The notes below the pieces were generated by a model. That model did not search any database and was not told the origin of the DNA. It worked only from the letters and a program-made list of their open reading frames with translations. Positions 17,578-25,684 of a stretch of 31,683 bases of DNA are shown here, in pieces. Numbering within the stretch: the first letter of the stretch is position 1; each line of letters begins with the position of its first letter. The position numbers and the translations under genes are program-made. The DNA comes from an uncultured Muribaculaceae bacterium (GTDB taxonomy: Bacteria; Bacteroidota; Bacteroidia; Bacteroidales; Muribaculaceae): contig CAJULY010000026.1 of NCBI GenBank assembly GCA_910587185.1, positions 1 through 31,683 of the forward strand. The letters run 5' to 3'.

Positions 17578-19134
17578 TATCTCGTCAGGCCACGGACACG
17601 GCTTGCCGGTGGCGGTGAAGGAGGGGCGGGTGGCTCCGCGCTCGCGCAGAAGGCGCCCGAGTTCGGCCGAAAGCTTTTTAACCAGATCGGGACGCTCGGA
17701 GGCCATGTCATGACGTTCGCTTATGTCGGCGGGAATGTTGAAAAGCTCCTTGCGACCGGTGCGGTAGTCATAGACGAGCTTCCAGTCATCCTTGCGGATG
17801 GCGCAGTTCAGGTTGATGCCCCGGCCGGTGTTGCCCCAGATGTTGGGGAAATTCCAGACGAGGGCGCGCCCGCGCGAGGTGGTGCCTTCGCCGCGAAGCA
17901 TCGGGACGAAGCTGAAGCCATCGACATGGCTCCGGTCATATTTCCTCACCCCGCCCATCTCGAGAAGCGTGGGGTAGAAATCCTCGATTATCAGATAGTC
18001 GTCGCAAGAGCTCCCTTTCCGCGTGGTTCCGGGCCAGGAAACGATCATAGGCACGCGGATGCCCCCTTCGTGGAGCGAGCCTTTTCCGCTGTCGAGAGGG
18101 TAGTTCTGAGTGTCGCGCTCGCCGTCGCGCCATTCGGGAGCGGAGGCCAGACCGCCGTTGTCGCTCATGAAAATGATGATCGTGTTGTCGGCTTCGCCGT
18201 TGCGCTCCACCCAGTCCATTATGTCTCCGAGGCTCTTGTCCATCCCTTCGACGAGCGATGCATAGGCCGCTTCTTTCGGCGAATAGCCGCGCTTTATGTA
18301 GCTGTCATAGAAACGCATGTCGCGGTCGAAGGGGATATGGACCGCATAGTGCGACATGTAGAGGAAAAAGGGCTGGTTGTAGCCTTTCGCTTTGTCGAGG
18401 GCTTTCAGAGCCTCGCGTGTCAGAGCTTCGGTGGCGAAGATGCCGGTTCCCCAGTAGCGCTCCAGATCGGGGATGGCGTTGAGCGCGTAGGGCTCGCCCT
18501 CGGGGGTGTGGCCGAAATTTTTCTCGCTGAGATATGTGGCCAGGCCACCCGCGCCATGGCCCGCGATATTCGTCTCGAAGCCCCAGTGGCAGGGATTTTC
18601 GCCCGGGGTGCCGATGGCTCCGAAATGTGCCTTGCCGCAGTGGATGGTGTGGTAGCCGCTTTTGCGCAGCTCATCGACGAACGATGACGGGCTGACGAAC
18701 GTGGCATCCGTTCCGCCGACGCGCGAGGCGCCGTTGAGATTCCAGCCCGCTGTGGTCACTTCGTCGCTCCTGATGTCAGTGTCGCCATCTTTTTTCAGCG
18801 TCCAGTTGGTCACCTTGTGGCGGGCGGCGTTGGCGCCGGTAATGAGGCTCACGCGCGAGGGGGAGCTGACGCTGCACGCGTAGGCCTGCGTGAATTTCAT
18901 CCCTCGCGCGGCGAGGCGTTCCATGTTGGGAGTGCGGAACATTTCGTTGTAGCGCGTCTTCTCCTTCCAGAAGGGGAGGGAGGTGTCCTGCCAGCCCATG
19001 TCATCGACCATGAAAAGGATGATGTTGGGGCGCACGGAGTGGGATTTCGTTGCAGGAGGCGTGGCGGCGTGAGAAGTCGCCGCGGTCACAGACAGCGTGG
19101 CCGCTATGACCGGGGAAAGATGCAAGTGTGTCAT
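17572..19134 (-). CDS. Secreted S1-family sulfatase, serine-type
   Basis: A 520-aa formylglycine-dependent sulfatase that removes sulfate esters, probably from host or dietary glycans, in the periplasm. A signal peptide ends near residue 23 (SHA). The metal site starts with VDDMG (D44, D45). The maturation motif is SSPSRVSLITG, with S90 as the residue converted to formylglycine, so it needs a radical-SAM anSME maturase, which is not in this window. Other family motifs are HCGKAHFG (165-172), SDNGG (324-328, D325-N326) and GKGSLHEGG with K351. The S1 subfamily and substrate cannot be assigned. It starts 36 bp after the UPF0371 stop with no promoter seen, so co-transcription is possible. It converges on the SusCD operon. 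Confidence 0.92.
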   Translation of the reverse strand: MTHLHLSPVIAATLSVTAATSHAATPPATKSHSVRPNIILFMVDDMGWQDTSLPFWKEKTRYNEMFRTPNMERLAARGMKFTQAYACSVSSPSRVSLITGANAARHKVTNWTLKKDGDTDIRSDEVTTAGWNLNGASRVGGTDATFVSPSSFVDELRKSGYHTIHCGKAHFGAIGTPGENPCHWGFETNIAGHGAGGLATYLSEKNFGHTPEGEPYALNAIPDLERYWGTGIFATEALTREALKALDKAKGYNQPFFLYMSHYAVHIPFDRDMRFYDSYIKRGYSPKEAAYASLVEGMDKSLGDIMDWVERNGEADNTIIIFMSDNGGLASAPEWRDGERDTQNYPLDSGKGSLHEGGIRVPMIVSWPGTTRKGSSCDDYLIIEDFYPTLLEMGGVRKYDRSHVDGFSFVPMLRGEGTTSRGRALVWNFPNIWGNTGRGINLNCAIRKDDWKLVYDYRTGRKELFNIPADISERHDMASERPDLVKKLSAELGRLLRERGATRPSFTATGKPCPWPDEIN

Positions 19135-19170
19135 GGACAGAGGGTTAAATGAGAGGCGCCGGTGGCGTGA

Positions 19171-20637
19171 CTAACGTCTTTTCTTAGCTGGGTCACAAGT
19201 CAGGCCGACGCCGAGTTTGTTGAAAATCTTATGATCGACTTCGCCGAGCATGACCGTGGAATGGACCTGACAGCCGTTTAGCTCCGGCAATTTTTCCAGA
19301 GCGCGGCGGCAGAGGTCGTCGCGGGTCGAGAGCACTGACAGCGTCACGAGTACCTCGTCGGTGTGCAGACGCGGGTTGCGGCTGCGCAGATAGTTGATCT
19401 TTGTGTGCTGGATAGGCTCTATCATGTCCTGCGGAATCAGCTTGACCTTATGGTCGATTCCGGCCAGATGCTTGACGGCGTTGAGTATCAGCGCGGCGCT
19501 CGGTCCGAGCAGGGGAGATGTCTCGGCGGTGATGATGGTGCCGTCGGCAAGCTCTATGGCCGAGCAGGGCACCCCGGAGCGCGCGGCGCGTTCGCGTGCG
19601 GCCGCTATGGGACGGCGGTAGGAGAGGTCTATGCCGGCCTGTTTCAGCAGAAGAGCAGTCTTGGCGACCTCGTTGTCGTTGACCTCGCCGCGGGCCATGG
19701 AGTTGAGAGCCGTGAAATAGCGGCGGATGATCTCGTTTTTCGAGGCGCGGCGGCACACCTCGTCGTCGGAGATGCAGAATCCCACCATGTTGACGCCCAT
19801 ATCCGTCGGCGATTTATAGGGGTTGTGCCCGTAGATGCCCTCGAACAGGGCGTCGAGAACCGGGAAAATCTCAATGTCGCGGTTATAGTTGATCGCCGTC
19901 TTTCCGTAGGCTTCGAGATGGAAGGGGTCGATCATGTTGATGTCGTTCAGATCGGCTGTGGCAGCCTCGTAGGCTATGTTGACGGGATGCTTCAGCGAGA
20001 GGTTCCAGACCGGGAAGGTCTCGAACTTGGCGTAGCCCGCCTCGATTCCGCGCTTGTGCTCGTTGTAGAGCTGGCTCAGACAGACGGCCATCTTGCCGCT
20101 GCCCGGCCCCGGAGCCGTCACAATCACCAGCGGACGCGTCGTCTCTATGTAGTCGTTGTGGCCGAAACCTTCATCGGACGTGATAAGGCCCACGTTGTTG
20201 GGATAACCCTCGATGGTGTAGTGGATGTAGCTGCGGATGCCCATGCGCTCGAGACGTTCGCGGTAGGCGTCGGTGCTCCGCTGCCCGTTATAGTGGGTGA
20301 TGACCACCGAGCTTACCAGGAATCCGCGTTCCATGAAAGCCTCGCGCAGGCGGAGTACATCCATGTCGTAGGTGATGCCGAGGTCCTGACGCACCTTATT
20401 CTTCTCTATATCGACCGCCGAGATGACGATGACGATTTCGGCATGTTCCTGCAGTTGCCGGAGCATACAGAGCTTGCTGTCGGGCCTGAATCCCGGCAGA
20501 ACGCGGCTTGCGTGATAATCGTCGAAAAGTTTTCCTCCCAGCTCGAGGTAGAGCTTGTTCCCAAACTGAGCTATGCGCTCTTTAATGTGTTCTGACTGTA
20601 TTCTCAGATACTTGTCGTTGTCAAATCCGTTCTTCAT
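19171..20637 (-). CDS. UPF0371/DUF1846 family protein of unknown function
   Basis: A 488-aa cytoplasmic protein resembling the UPF0371 (DUF1846) family, whose biochemical role is not established. The N-terminal half contains a glycine-rich phosphate-loop-like segment, TAPGPGSGKMA (174-184), which suggests nucleotide binding but is not a strict Walker A. Recognisable family stretches include GFRPDSK near residue 50 and EGYPNN near 145. There is no signal peptide or membrane segment. The ATG at 20637 is chosen because the in-frame TTG at 20649 falls inside the predicted promoter box. The predicted 5' leader is only a few nucleotides. It may be co-transcribed with the sulfatase 36 bp downstream, though no functional link is evident. 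Confidence 0.85.
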   Translation of the reverse strand: MKNGFDNDKYLRIQSEHIKERIAQFGNKLYLELGGKLFDDYHASRVLPGFRPDSKLCMLRQLQEHAEIVIVISAVDIEKNKVRQDLGITYDMDVLRLREAFMERGFLVSSVVITHYNGQRSTDAYRERLERMGIRSYIHYTIEGYPNNVGLITSDEGFGHNDYIETTRPLVIVTAPGPGSGKMAVCLSQLYNEHKRGIEAGYAKFETFPVWNLSLKHPVNIAYEAATADLNDINMIDPFHLEAYGKTAINYNRDIEIFPVLDALFEGIYGHNPYKSPTDMGVNMVGFCISDDEVCRRASKNEIIRRYFTALNSMARGEVNDNEVAKTALLLKQAGIDLSYRRPIAAARERAARSGVPCSAIELADGTIITAETSPLLGPSAALILNAVKHLAGIDHKVKLIPQDMIEPIQHTKINYLRSRNPRLHTDEVLVTLSVLSTRDDLCRRALEKLPELNGCQVHSTVMLGEVDHKIFNKLGVGLTCDPAKKRR

Positions 20638-20646
20638 AACGGACAA

Positions 20647-20677
20647 CAAAGTTACGCCATTTTCTCCGACATTGCAA
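20647..20677 (-). promoter_or_regulatory. Promoter of the UPF0371 gene
   Basis: On the minus strand, TTG (20677-20675), a 20-bp spacer and TAACTTTG (20654-20647) match the Bacteroidetes consensus exactly. Transcription should start near 20641-20643, leaving a leader of about 5 nt before the ATG at 20637. Confidence 0.8.
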
Positions 20678-20711
20678 CAATTCCCCTCAAATTTCCTCCG
20701 ACAAGTCCGGC

Positions 20712-20750
20712 AATAAAACAGGCAGTCCGGAATGGACTGCCTGTTTTATT
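20712..20750 (-). terminator. Intrinsic terminator of malate dehydrogenase
   Basis: Perfect 17-bp inverted repeat with a GGAAT-type 5-nt loop (core GGCAGTCC / GGACTGCC) flanked by AAAA and TTTTATT on each side. It starts 16 nt after the mdh stop in the minus direction, is nearly symmetric so could act on both strands, and ends the flavodiiron-mdh transcript before the UPF0371 promoter. Confidence 0.9.
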
Positions 20751-20765
20751 GAATGGAGGGAAAAA

Positions 20766-21764
20766 TTACATGTTGGGGTTGAGCTTCTTCCAGTCGGCAA
20801 CGGGGGGCATGATGCCGAGGTCGATGACTTCCTTACGCATGTCGCAGAGGTGTTTGTAGCTCTTTTCGAGTTCGGCTTTCTCTTCGGGGGTGCCTGCCAC
20901 TTCCTTGTAGTGGATGCCGGTCTTGTCGATAGTGGTCTCCATGGCCATCATGATGTTCTGGAACATGTCGTCGTTGACGTAGGTTCCTGCAGGCCAGGTG
21001 AAGGGCTTGCCGCCCATTGCAGCAGCGATCATCTCGATGGAGATGTAGGCCGGGCTCTGGAACGAAGAGCGGCCGCGGAGGTCGATGATGTTCTTTCCGC
21101 CCTGGATGACGCGAACCTTGAGGGCTTCCCAGTCGGCCTGGGGAAGTTTTTCAGTGCCGATGAGTTCGGTCAGAGGAGTGCCGTCAACCTTGGTGGTCGA
21201 TGCGAACACGGCCATCTGCTCGCCGTGGCCGCCGAATGTGCGGCAGTTCTCGATCTTCGATGCGGGAACGTGGAAATATTTCGAGAGTTCGCTCTGCAGA
21301 CGGGTAGAGTCGAGGGCTGCGAGAGTGGCGACCTGTGAAGGTTTCAGACCTGAATAGAGAAGAGTGATCAGACCGGTGATGTCGGCGGGGTTGAAGATCA
21401 CAACCACGAATTTCACGTCGGGGCAGTACTGACGCACGTTCTTGCCGAAATCCTCGGCGATCTGGGCGTTGCCCTTGAGGAGGTCTTCACGGGTCATGCC
21501 GGCCTTACGTGCGGCACCACCGCTTGAAACGATGTATTTCGCACCGGTGAAAGCTTCCTTGATGTCGGAAGTGAAAGTCAGGTTCACGCCTTCAAACGCG
21601 CAGTGGTACATCTCTTCGGCAACGCCTTCGAGAGCCGGTGCGTAGGGGTCGTAGAGACAGATGTTGGGGGTGAGGTTCATCATCATGGCGGTCTGGGCCA
21701 TGTTAGAGCCGATCATGCCGGCTGCACCTACGATGAGAAGTTTTTCGTCTGTTAGAAATTCCAT
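20766..21764 (-). CDS. mdh: Malate dehydrogenase (lactate/malate dehydrogenase family)
   Basis: NAD-dependent interconversion of malate and oxaloacetate in the cytoplasm, used by Bacteroidales in the reductive branch from oxaloacetate towards fumarate and succinate. From the ATG at 21764 the protein has 332 aa; an in-frame upstream extension would overlap the preceding gene and adds no domain. Visible motifs are the Rossmann GAAGMIG (13-19), the acidic D39 after the second strand, AARKAGMTREDLLKGN with R86 and R92 (substrate binding), FNPADITG (125-131), ALDSTRL with D152 and R155, and FGGHGEQM with catalytic H180. Lactate dehydrogenase is the alternative within the superfamily, but the R-x-x-GM-x-R loop favours malate. 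It follows the flavodiiron gene by 31 bp with no promoter seen. Confidence 0.88.
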   Translation of the reverse strand: MEFLTDEKLLIVGAAGMIGSNMAQTAMMMNLTPNICLYDPYAPALEGVAEEMYHCAFEGVNLTFTSDIKEAFTGAKYIVSSGGAARKAGMTREDLLKGNAQIAEDFGKNVRQYCPDVKFVVVIFNPADITGLITLLYSGLKPSQVATLAALDSTRLQSELSKYFHVPASKIENCRTFGGHGEQMAVFASTTKVDGTPLTELIGTEKLPQADWEALKVRVIQGGKNIIDLRGRSSFQSPAYISIEMIAAAMGGKPFTWPAGTYVNDDMFQNIMMAMETTIDKTGIHYKEVAGTPEEKAELEKSYKHLCDMRKEVIDLGIMPPVADWKKLNPNM

Positions 21765-21795
21765 GTTAAATCGGTTTTTATGGTTATTATTGTTA

Positions 21796-22980
21796 TCAAT
21801 GTTTTTCCTGTTCTGACAGGGAGGTGACAAGTGTGTCGGCCAGAGTCGCCAGCTGTCGGCGCGAGTTTTCGTCAAGGCGCGACCGGATGGTGACGGTGGG
21901 TGTGAGTTCGGTTATGTCGGGCATCGTGGCCATAAGGGCCGACATCCGTTTCGCCGCCGTGGGAGCCCACGAGCCGTTCTCGATGTAGCCCACGATGCGG
22001 TTGCGGAAGTTTTTCAGCGAGAGATGGTGGATGAAATCGTGCATGACGGGGAATATGCCCGAATCGTAGGTGGGGGTGGCGAGAACAAGGTGGCTCAGCC
22101 GGAAAGCCTGAGCTACGGCTTCGCTCATATCGCATTTCGTCAGATCCATCACCGCAACCTGAATTCCTGCCCGGCGCAGCATGTCGGCGAGTTCGAGAGC
22201 GGCTGCGGCGGTTCCTCCGTAGATCGACGCGTAGGCTATCATGACTCCCGGCGTTTCCGGCTGATAACGGCTCCAGAGGTCATATAGGCGCAGATAGCGG
22301 TCGAGGGGAGCGCTGAGCACGGGGCCGTGAAGCGGCGCTATGCGGTCGATTGTGACCGGGACGAGTTTCTTGAGGAGCGCCTGTACCTGCTGCCCGTAGC
22401 GGCCTACGATGTTCAGATAGTAGCGCCGGGCCTCGCCGACCCAGTCGTCGGCATACTGCAAGGCGCCGAATTTGCCGAAAGCGTCGGCCGAGAAGAGGGT
22501 GCGCGTGTTGCTTTCGTAGCTGACCATTACTTCGGGCCAATGCACCATAGGGGCCGAATAGAAGTGCAGCTCGTGGGTGCCGAGCGACAGGGTGTCGCCT
22601 TCCTTGACGGTGATGACGCGTCCGTCGAAATTTTCATCGGGAAAAAACTGCGGCAGCATTTTTGCGGCCTGGACGCCGGTCACTATCTTCATTTCCGGGA
22701 AATGATGCATGGCGCGGGCAATGCATGCCGAATGATCGGGCTCCATGTGATGGACCACGAGATAGTCGGGAGTGCGTCCCTCGGTTGCGGCGAGTATGTC
22801 GGTGAGCCACTGGTCGCCTCCGTTCTCCTCCACCGAGTCCATGACGGCAATCTTCTCGTCAACAATCACGTAGGAGTTGTAACTCATGCCAAGGGGAGTA
22901 GGATACTGCGCTTCGAAAATCCTGCAGGAGGCATCGTCGATGCCAATGAATTTTATATTGTCGGTTACGTATATGCCCAT
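21796..22980 (-). CDS. Flavodiiron protein (A-type flavoprotein, O2/NO reductase)
   Basis: A 394-aa cytoplasmic flavodiiron protein that reduces O2 to water and/or NO to N2O, protecting anaerobes from oxidative or nitrosative stress. The N-terminal metallo-beta-lactamase-like domain has the diiron ligands H78-x-E80-x-D82-H83 (HHMEPDHS), H147 (VHWPE), D166 (FSADAFG) and H218 (PLHGPV). The C-terminal flavodoxin domain (from about 245) starts with the FMN loop YASIYGGTAA. There is no rubredoxin or flavin-reductase extension, so this is the minimal class A form needing a separate electron donor. The ATG at 22980 is chosen over an upstream GTG at 23004 because the promoter box lies just upstream of that GTG, placing transcription start at or beyond it. 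Confidence 0.93.
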   Translation of the reverse strand: MGIYVTDNIKFIGIDDASCRIFEAQYPTPLGMSYNSYVIVDEKIAVMDSVEENGGDQWLTDILAATEGRTPDYLVVHHMEPDHSACIARAMHHFPEMKIVTGVQAAKMLPQFFPDENFDGRVITVKEGDTLSLGTHELHFYSAPMVHWPEVMVSYESNTRTLFSADAFGKFGALQYADDWVGEARRYYLNIVGRYGQQVQALLKKLVPVTIDRIAPLHGPVLSAPLDRYLRLYDLWSRYQPETPGVMIAYASIYGGTAAAALELADMLRRAGIQVAVMDLTKCDMSEAVAQAFRLSHLVLATPTYDSGIFPVMHDFIHHLSLKNFRNRIVGYIENGSWAPTAAKRMSALMATMPDITELTPTVTIRSRLDENSRRQLATLADTLVTSLSEQEKH

Positions 22981-23006
22981 CTTTTTCTGAATTCCGGTTA
23001 TCACCG

Positions 23007-23014
23007 CAAATTTA
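23007..23014 (-). promoter_or_regulatory. -7 promoter box for the flavodiiron-mdh operon
   Basis: The minus strand reads TAAATTTG, an exact -7 match, predicting transcription start near 23001-23003 and a leader of about 22 nt before the ATG at 22980. No -33 TTG at the ideal distance is visible. Confidence 0.6.
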
Positions 23015-23062
23015 AGAAACTTTCCTCACAATTGCAGAAAAAATTCCCTAATTTTTCGCCAT

Positions 23063-23082
23063 CTCCGGATTTGCTTCCGGAG
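23063..23082. terminator. Stem-loop between the HAD gene and the flavodiiron promoter
   Basis: CTCCGGA and TCCGGAG form a perfect 7-bp stem with a 6-nt loop. It may be the original terminator of the helicase-to-HAD operon, now separated from the HAD stop by the inserted 261-bp element. No U-tract follows. Confidence 0.4.
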
Positions 23083-23116
23083 GTATTAACATTGGAGGAA
23101 TTCAGAAGTTCGCTTA

Positions 23117-23377
23117 GAGCTTGTTTCATAATAAATATTAACGACAGTGGGAAGGTAAATTCTTTCAATATACATATATTTAGTTTTAAATCTCATTAAC
23201 ATTCCTAAATATCTGGAAGAAACATGCAACTTGTCTATATTGCCATGGTTTCGCATTTCTTGGCCGTTTTTCGTCCTGTTCCTCAGTCATGTATATCTAA
23301 TACACTCCTTCGTCACATAACAAAAAACAGCGCAAATTATGCGACCCTGTCGTCAATATTTATTATGAAACAAGCTC
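23117..23377. mobile_element. 261-bp MITE-like element with 31-bp terminal inverted repeats
   Basis: Left arm 23117-23147 and right arm 23347-23377 match at 30 of 31 positions (outer end GAGCTTGTTTCATAATAAAT). Both sides are flanked by the direct triplet TTA (23114-23116 and 23378-23380), a TNA-type 3-bp target duplication as produced by some IS5-family groups. No transposase fits inside, so it would be a non-autonomous element mobilised in trans. The right TTA is the stop codon of the HAD gene on the minus strand. The family assignment rests only on the TNA duplication and is tentative. Confidence 0.75.
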
Positions 23378-24211
23378 TTAGCCTCTGAAATTCTCGGCTA
23401 TGTAGCGCGCCACCGAATCGGTAGCGTTGGGGCCTATCGTCTCGTGGGCGGCCGCGCGGACTTCAGGCAATGCGTTGGCCACGGCTATGGCCCGGTCGGC
23501 CACTGCCATCATCGGCAGGTCGTTGATGTTGTCGCCGAACACTATCAGCTCGTCGGCGCCGGTCAGTTCTTTCAGTTCGAGAACGGCTTCGGCCTTCGAC
23601 ACTCCCGGGGCGAATATGTCGGTCATACCGGTCGTGGGGTCAAATATGTCGGGATATGTCGGGATGGAGTAGTCGGTGTCGTTCTTGATTTTTGCGGCTG
23701 CCGCTTCCACCTGCGCGATCGGCCCTACGGCGAATATCACTATTGTGTCAGGGTAACATTCCGGAGCCGCTTCTGCGGGGAGAAGATGGAAGCGCTTGAG
23801 TTCCAGTCCCGTGCGTTCGTCTATGAATTTCTGTTCTTTCTTCGACAGCGCCCCGTGGACATAGACATGAAGCCGGTTGTCACGGCCGATAGTGTAGGTC
23901 ATCGGGTTGAGGCCGTTTTCGCGGCATGCGGCTGTCGCCTCGGCTGCCATTTCCGGCGTCATGAGCCGCGGACGTATGTAGCTCCGGGTTTTGCGGTCCC
24001 AGAGTGCCGCGCCGGTCATGACAATGGCAGGGGGTGTGGTCAGGGTGTTGCGCAGAAGCGGCTCCACCGTAGCCGGGGTGCGGGCAGTAGCCACGGTTAT
24101 GAGCGCGCCCTGCCGCGTCAGTTCGGAAATTATGTGGGCCGATTCGGGGCTCACACGGCTGTCGGTCGAAAGGAGTGTTCCGTCAAGGTCTGTTACGAAA
24201 AGCTGTTTCAT
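23378..24211 (-). CDS. Cof-type HAD-IIB phosphatase
   Basis: A 277-aa cytoplasmic haloacid-dehalogenase-superfamily hydrolase, typically dephosphorylating sugar phosphates or nucleotides. Motif I is DLDGTL (8-13, nucleophile D8 and D10), motif II T42 (VATAR), motif III K206 (GVSKAEA), and motif IV GDNIND (226-231). The large C2B-type cap between motifs II and III (about 80-195) places it in the Cof/IIB group. The exact substrate is unknown. The start overlaps the 3' end of the histidine kinase by 29 bp, indicating translational coupling. Its TAA stop coincides with the target duplication of the adjacent MITE-like element, so the insertion left the protein sequence unchanged. Confidence 0.9.
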   Translation of the reverse strand: MKQLFVTDLDGTLLSTDSRVSPESAHIISELTRQGALITVATARTPATVEPLLRNTLTTPPAIVMTGAALWDRKTRSYIRPRLMTPEMAAEATAACRENGLNPMTYTIGRDNRLHVYVHGALSKKEQKFIDERTGLELKRFHLLPAEAAPECYPDTIVIFAVGPIAQVEAAAAKIKNDTDYSIPTYPDIFDPTTGMTDIFAPGVSKAEAVLELKELTGADELIVFGDNINDLPMMAVADRAIAVANALPEVRAAAHETIGPNATDSVARYIAENFRG

Positions 24212-25433
24212 CGGTCGAAGAAATGAGTGGTAAGGTGAAGCGGAAGGTGGTTCCCGCGTCAGGCTCCGAAGAGACTATCTGTATCTTTCCTGAGTGATAT
24301 TGCTCTATTATGCGCCGGGCCAGCGGCAGTCCGAGACCCCAGCCGCGCTCTTTAGTGGTGAAACCGGGCCTGAACACGTTTTTTCTTGTTTTTCGGCTCA
24401 TTCCGCGGCCCGTGTCGGTGACATAGACGGCGGCATGTCCGTTTTCCTTCCTGACGCTGACGGCGATCGTGCCGGCTCCCTCCATAGCATCGACAGCGTT
24501 TTTTATCAGACATTCCATCACCCATTCTATAAGCGGTTCCGACATCTCGGCGACGAGCGGTTCCGACGTCACTTCGAGCTCAAGAGCTATTCCTCGGGAT
24601 ATGCGCGCCCTCATATATTCGGCCGCGTGTCTGACCGCCGCCCCCGGATCGCCGGGCGTCATTTTCGGTCTCGAGCCTATTTTGGAGAATCGCGAGGCAA
24701 CCGTGGTCAGCCGGTCGATATCCTTATCCATTTCGCTGACCATATCTTTGTCGGCGCCCTGAGCACGCATGATCTCCACCCATGCCATGAGCGACGAGAT
24801 AGGAGTACCGAGCTGATGGGCCGTTTCTTTCGACAGTCCGGTCCAGAGCCTGTTCTGCTCGGCGCGGCGCCCGGCCCTGATGGCGAAATAGGCCACTGTG
24901 GCGAAAACGAGCATAATGCCTACGGCAACGTAGGGAAACATGCTCAGGTTACGCAACAGACGCGAGTCCTCGTAGTAGATGTGCTGGCTGATTCCCGGAG
25001 CGATTTCGATATGGATGACGTTGGGCGTTTTCCTGAGTTGCGACAGCTTCCGCCTGAGAAACTCCTTGTTGGCGTCGGAGATGAAAAGCGGCTGTCGGGA
25101 GTCGGTGGCCTCGGGAAGGGCGAAGTTGCGGTGATCGAGGATGTTGCCGCTGTCATCGGTCAGGATCAGCGGTATGGTCCTGTTGCTTTTTATGATTCCC
25201 AGCAGGAAGTTGAGACGCGCGGTCTCCGATTCGCCGGAGCCGTCGGGGGCGCTCCGGGCTATTTCACGCGTCGCGTCGGCCCACACCTGCATTCTCTCCC
25301 GTTCCTGCGCGCTCACCTCTTTTGCCAGCGAGTTGGAATAGTACAGGAAGAAAACGATGGCCGCCGCGGCGACTGCCATGAAAGCGACAGCGCCGTAGCG
25401 CCGCAGATCATAGATATTCATGTTCCCGAACAC
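24183..25433 (-). CDS. Membrane sensor histidine kinase, orphan
   Basis: A 416-aa two-component sensor kinase. Transmembrane helices at about 13-33 and 165-186 enclose a periplasmic sensor region of about 130 residues. The dimerisation/phosphoacceptor motif is ETAHQLGTPISSL with H206, a variant of the usual HELRTP box. The ATPase domain has N312 (CLIKNAVDAM), DTGRGM (340-345) and GWGLGL (364-369). No response regulator is adjacent; the neighbours are a HAD phosphatase and exonuclease VII, so the partner is elsewhere. A start at M5 (25421) is equally plausible. No promoter is visible in the 55 bp between its start and the 194-bp inverted-repeat element, so transcription probably enters from xseB or from within the element. 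Confidence 0.92.
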   Translation of the reverse strand: MFGNMNIYDLRRYGAVAFMAVAAAAIVFFLYYSNSLAKEVSAQERERMQVWADATREIARSAPDGSGESETARLNFLLGIIKSNRTIPLILTDDSGNILDHRNFALPEATDSRQPLFISDANKEFLRRKLSQLRKTPNVIHIEIAPGISQHIYYEDSRLLRNLSMFPYVAVGIMLVFATVAYFAIRAGRRAEQNRLWTGLSKETAHQLGTPISSLMAWVEIMRAQGADKDMVSEMDKDIDRLTTVASRFSKIGSRPKMTPGDPGAAVRHAAEYMRARISRGIALELEVTSEPLVAEMSEPLIEWVMECLIKNAVDAMEGAGTIAVSVRKENGHAAVYVTDTGRGMSRKTRKNVFRPGFTTKERGWGLGLPLARRIIEQYHSGKIQIVSSEPDAGTTFRFTLPLISSTDETAFRNRP

Positions 25434-25488
25434 ATTTCCTAAACGGAAGCCGACGCCGGTTTATTGCGACGCTCCTCCGGCAGGCGTT

Positions 25489-25682
25489 GAACTGATTTAA
25501 ACTTATTTCAAATTAACATTTCGAGTATGATTCCGAGATGATTTCGACCTTTTTGAAAGAGCAATGGGGTTCCATTGTGATTGAAAAAAGGGAAGAAAGC
25601 GGCCGGAATCCTGCCGAAAGGATAAAGCCGAAGGTTTCCGTCAGTTCTGAATTAACATTTTGAAATAAGTTTAAATCAGTTC
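25489..25682. repeat. 194-bp element bounded by perfect 24-bp inverted repeats
   Basis: Arms 25489-25512 and 25659-25682 are exact reverse complements (outer 20 nt GAACTGATTTAAACTTATTT). Inside, AATTAACATTT occurs as a direct repeat at 25511-25521 and 25650-25660. Only TT flanks both outer ends, so a target duplication is not clear. The element could be a MITE, an IS remnant or an invertible segment. It contains a 41-codon plus-strand ORF (25538-25663, MISTFLKEQWG), not convincing as a gene. The right end is 2 bp from the xseB stop codon. Confidence 0.85.
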
Positions 25683-25684
25683 TT

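Noticed and set aside
17710..18687. 325-codon open frame on the plus strand opposite the sulfatase
   Set aside because: It lies wholly antisense to a gene with clear catalytic motifs; such frames are common in GC-rich genes, and the translation shows no recognisable domain.
19363..20595. 410-codon open frame on the plus strand opposite the UPF0371 gene
   Set aside because: Antisense shadow; low-complexity D/V/R-rich translation, no promoter or motif.
23186..23290. 34-codon minus-strand ORF inside the 261-bp element (MTEEQDEKRPRNAKPW)
   Set aside because: Too short, no family match and no promoter; more likely a remnant or chance frame.
24294..25442. 382-codon open frame on the plus strand opposite the histidine kinase
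   Set aside because: Antisense to all kinase motifs; no domain and no start signal.
25538..25663. 41-codon plus-strand ORF inside the 194-bp inverted-repeat element
   Set aside because: Its stop lies in the terminal repeat and nothing supports translation; kept only as part of the element description.
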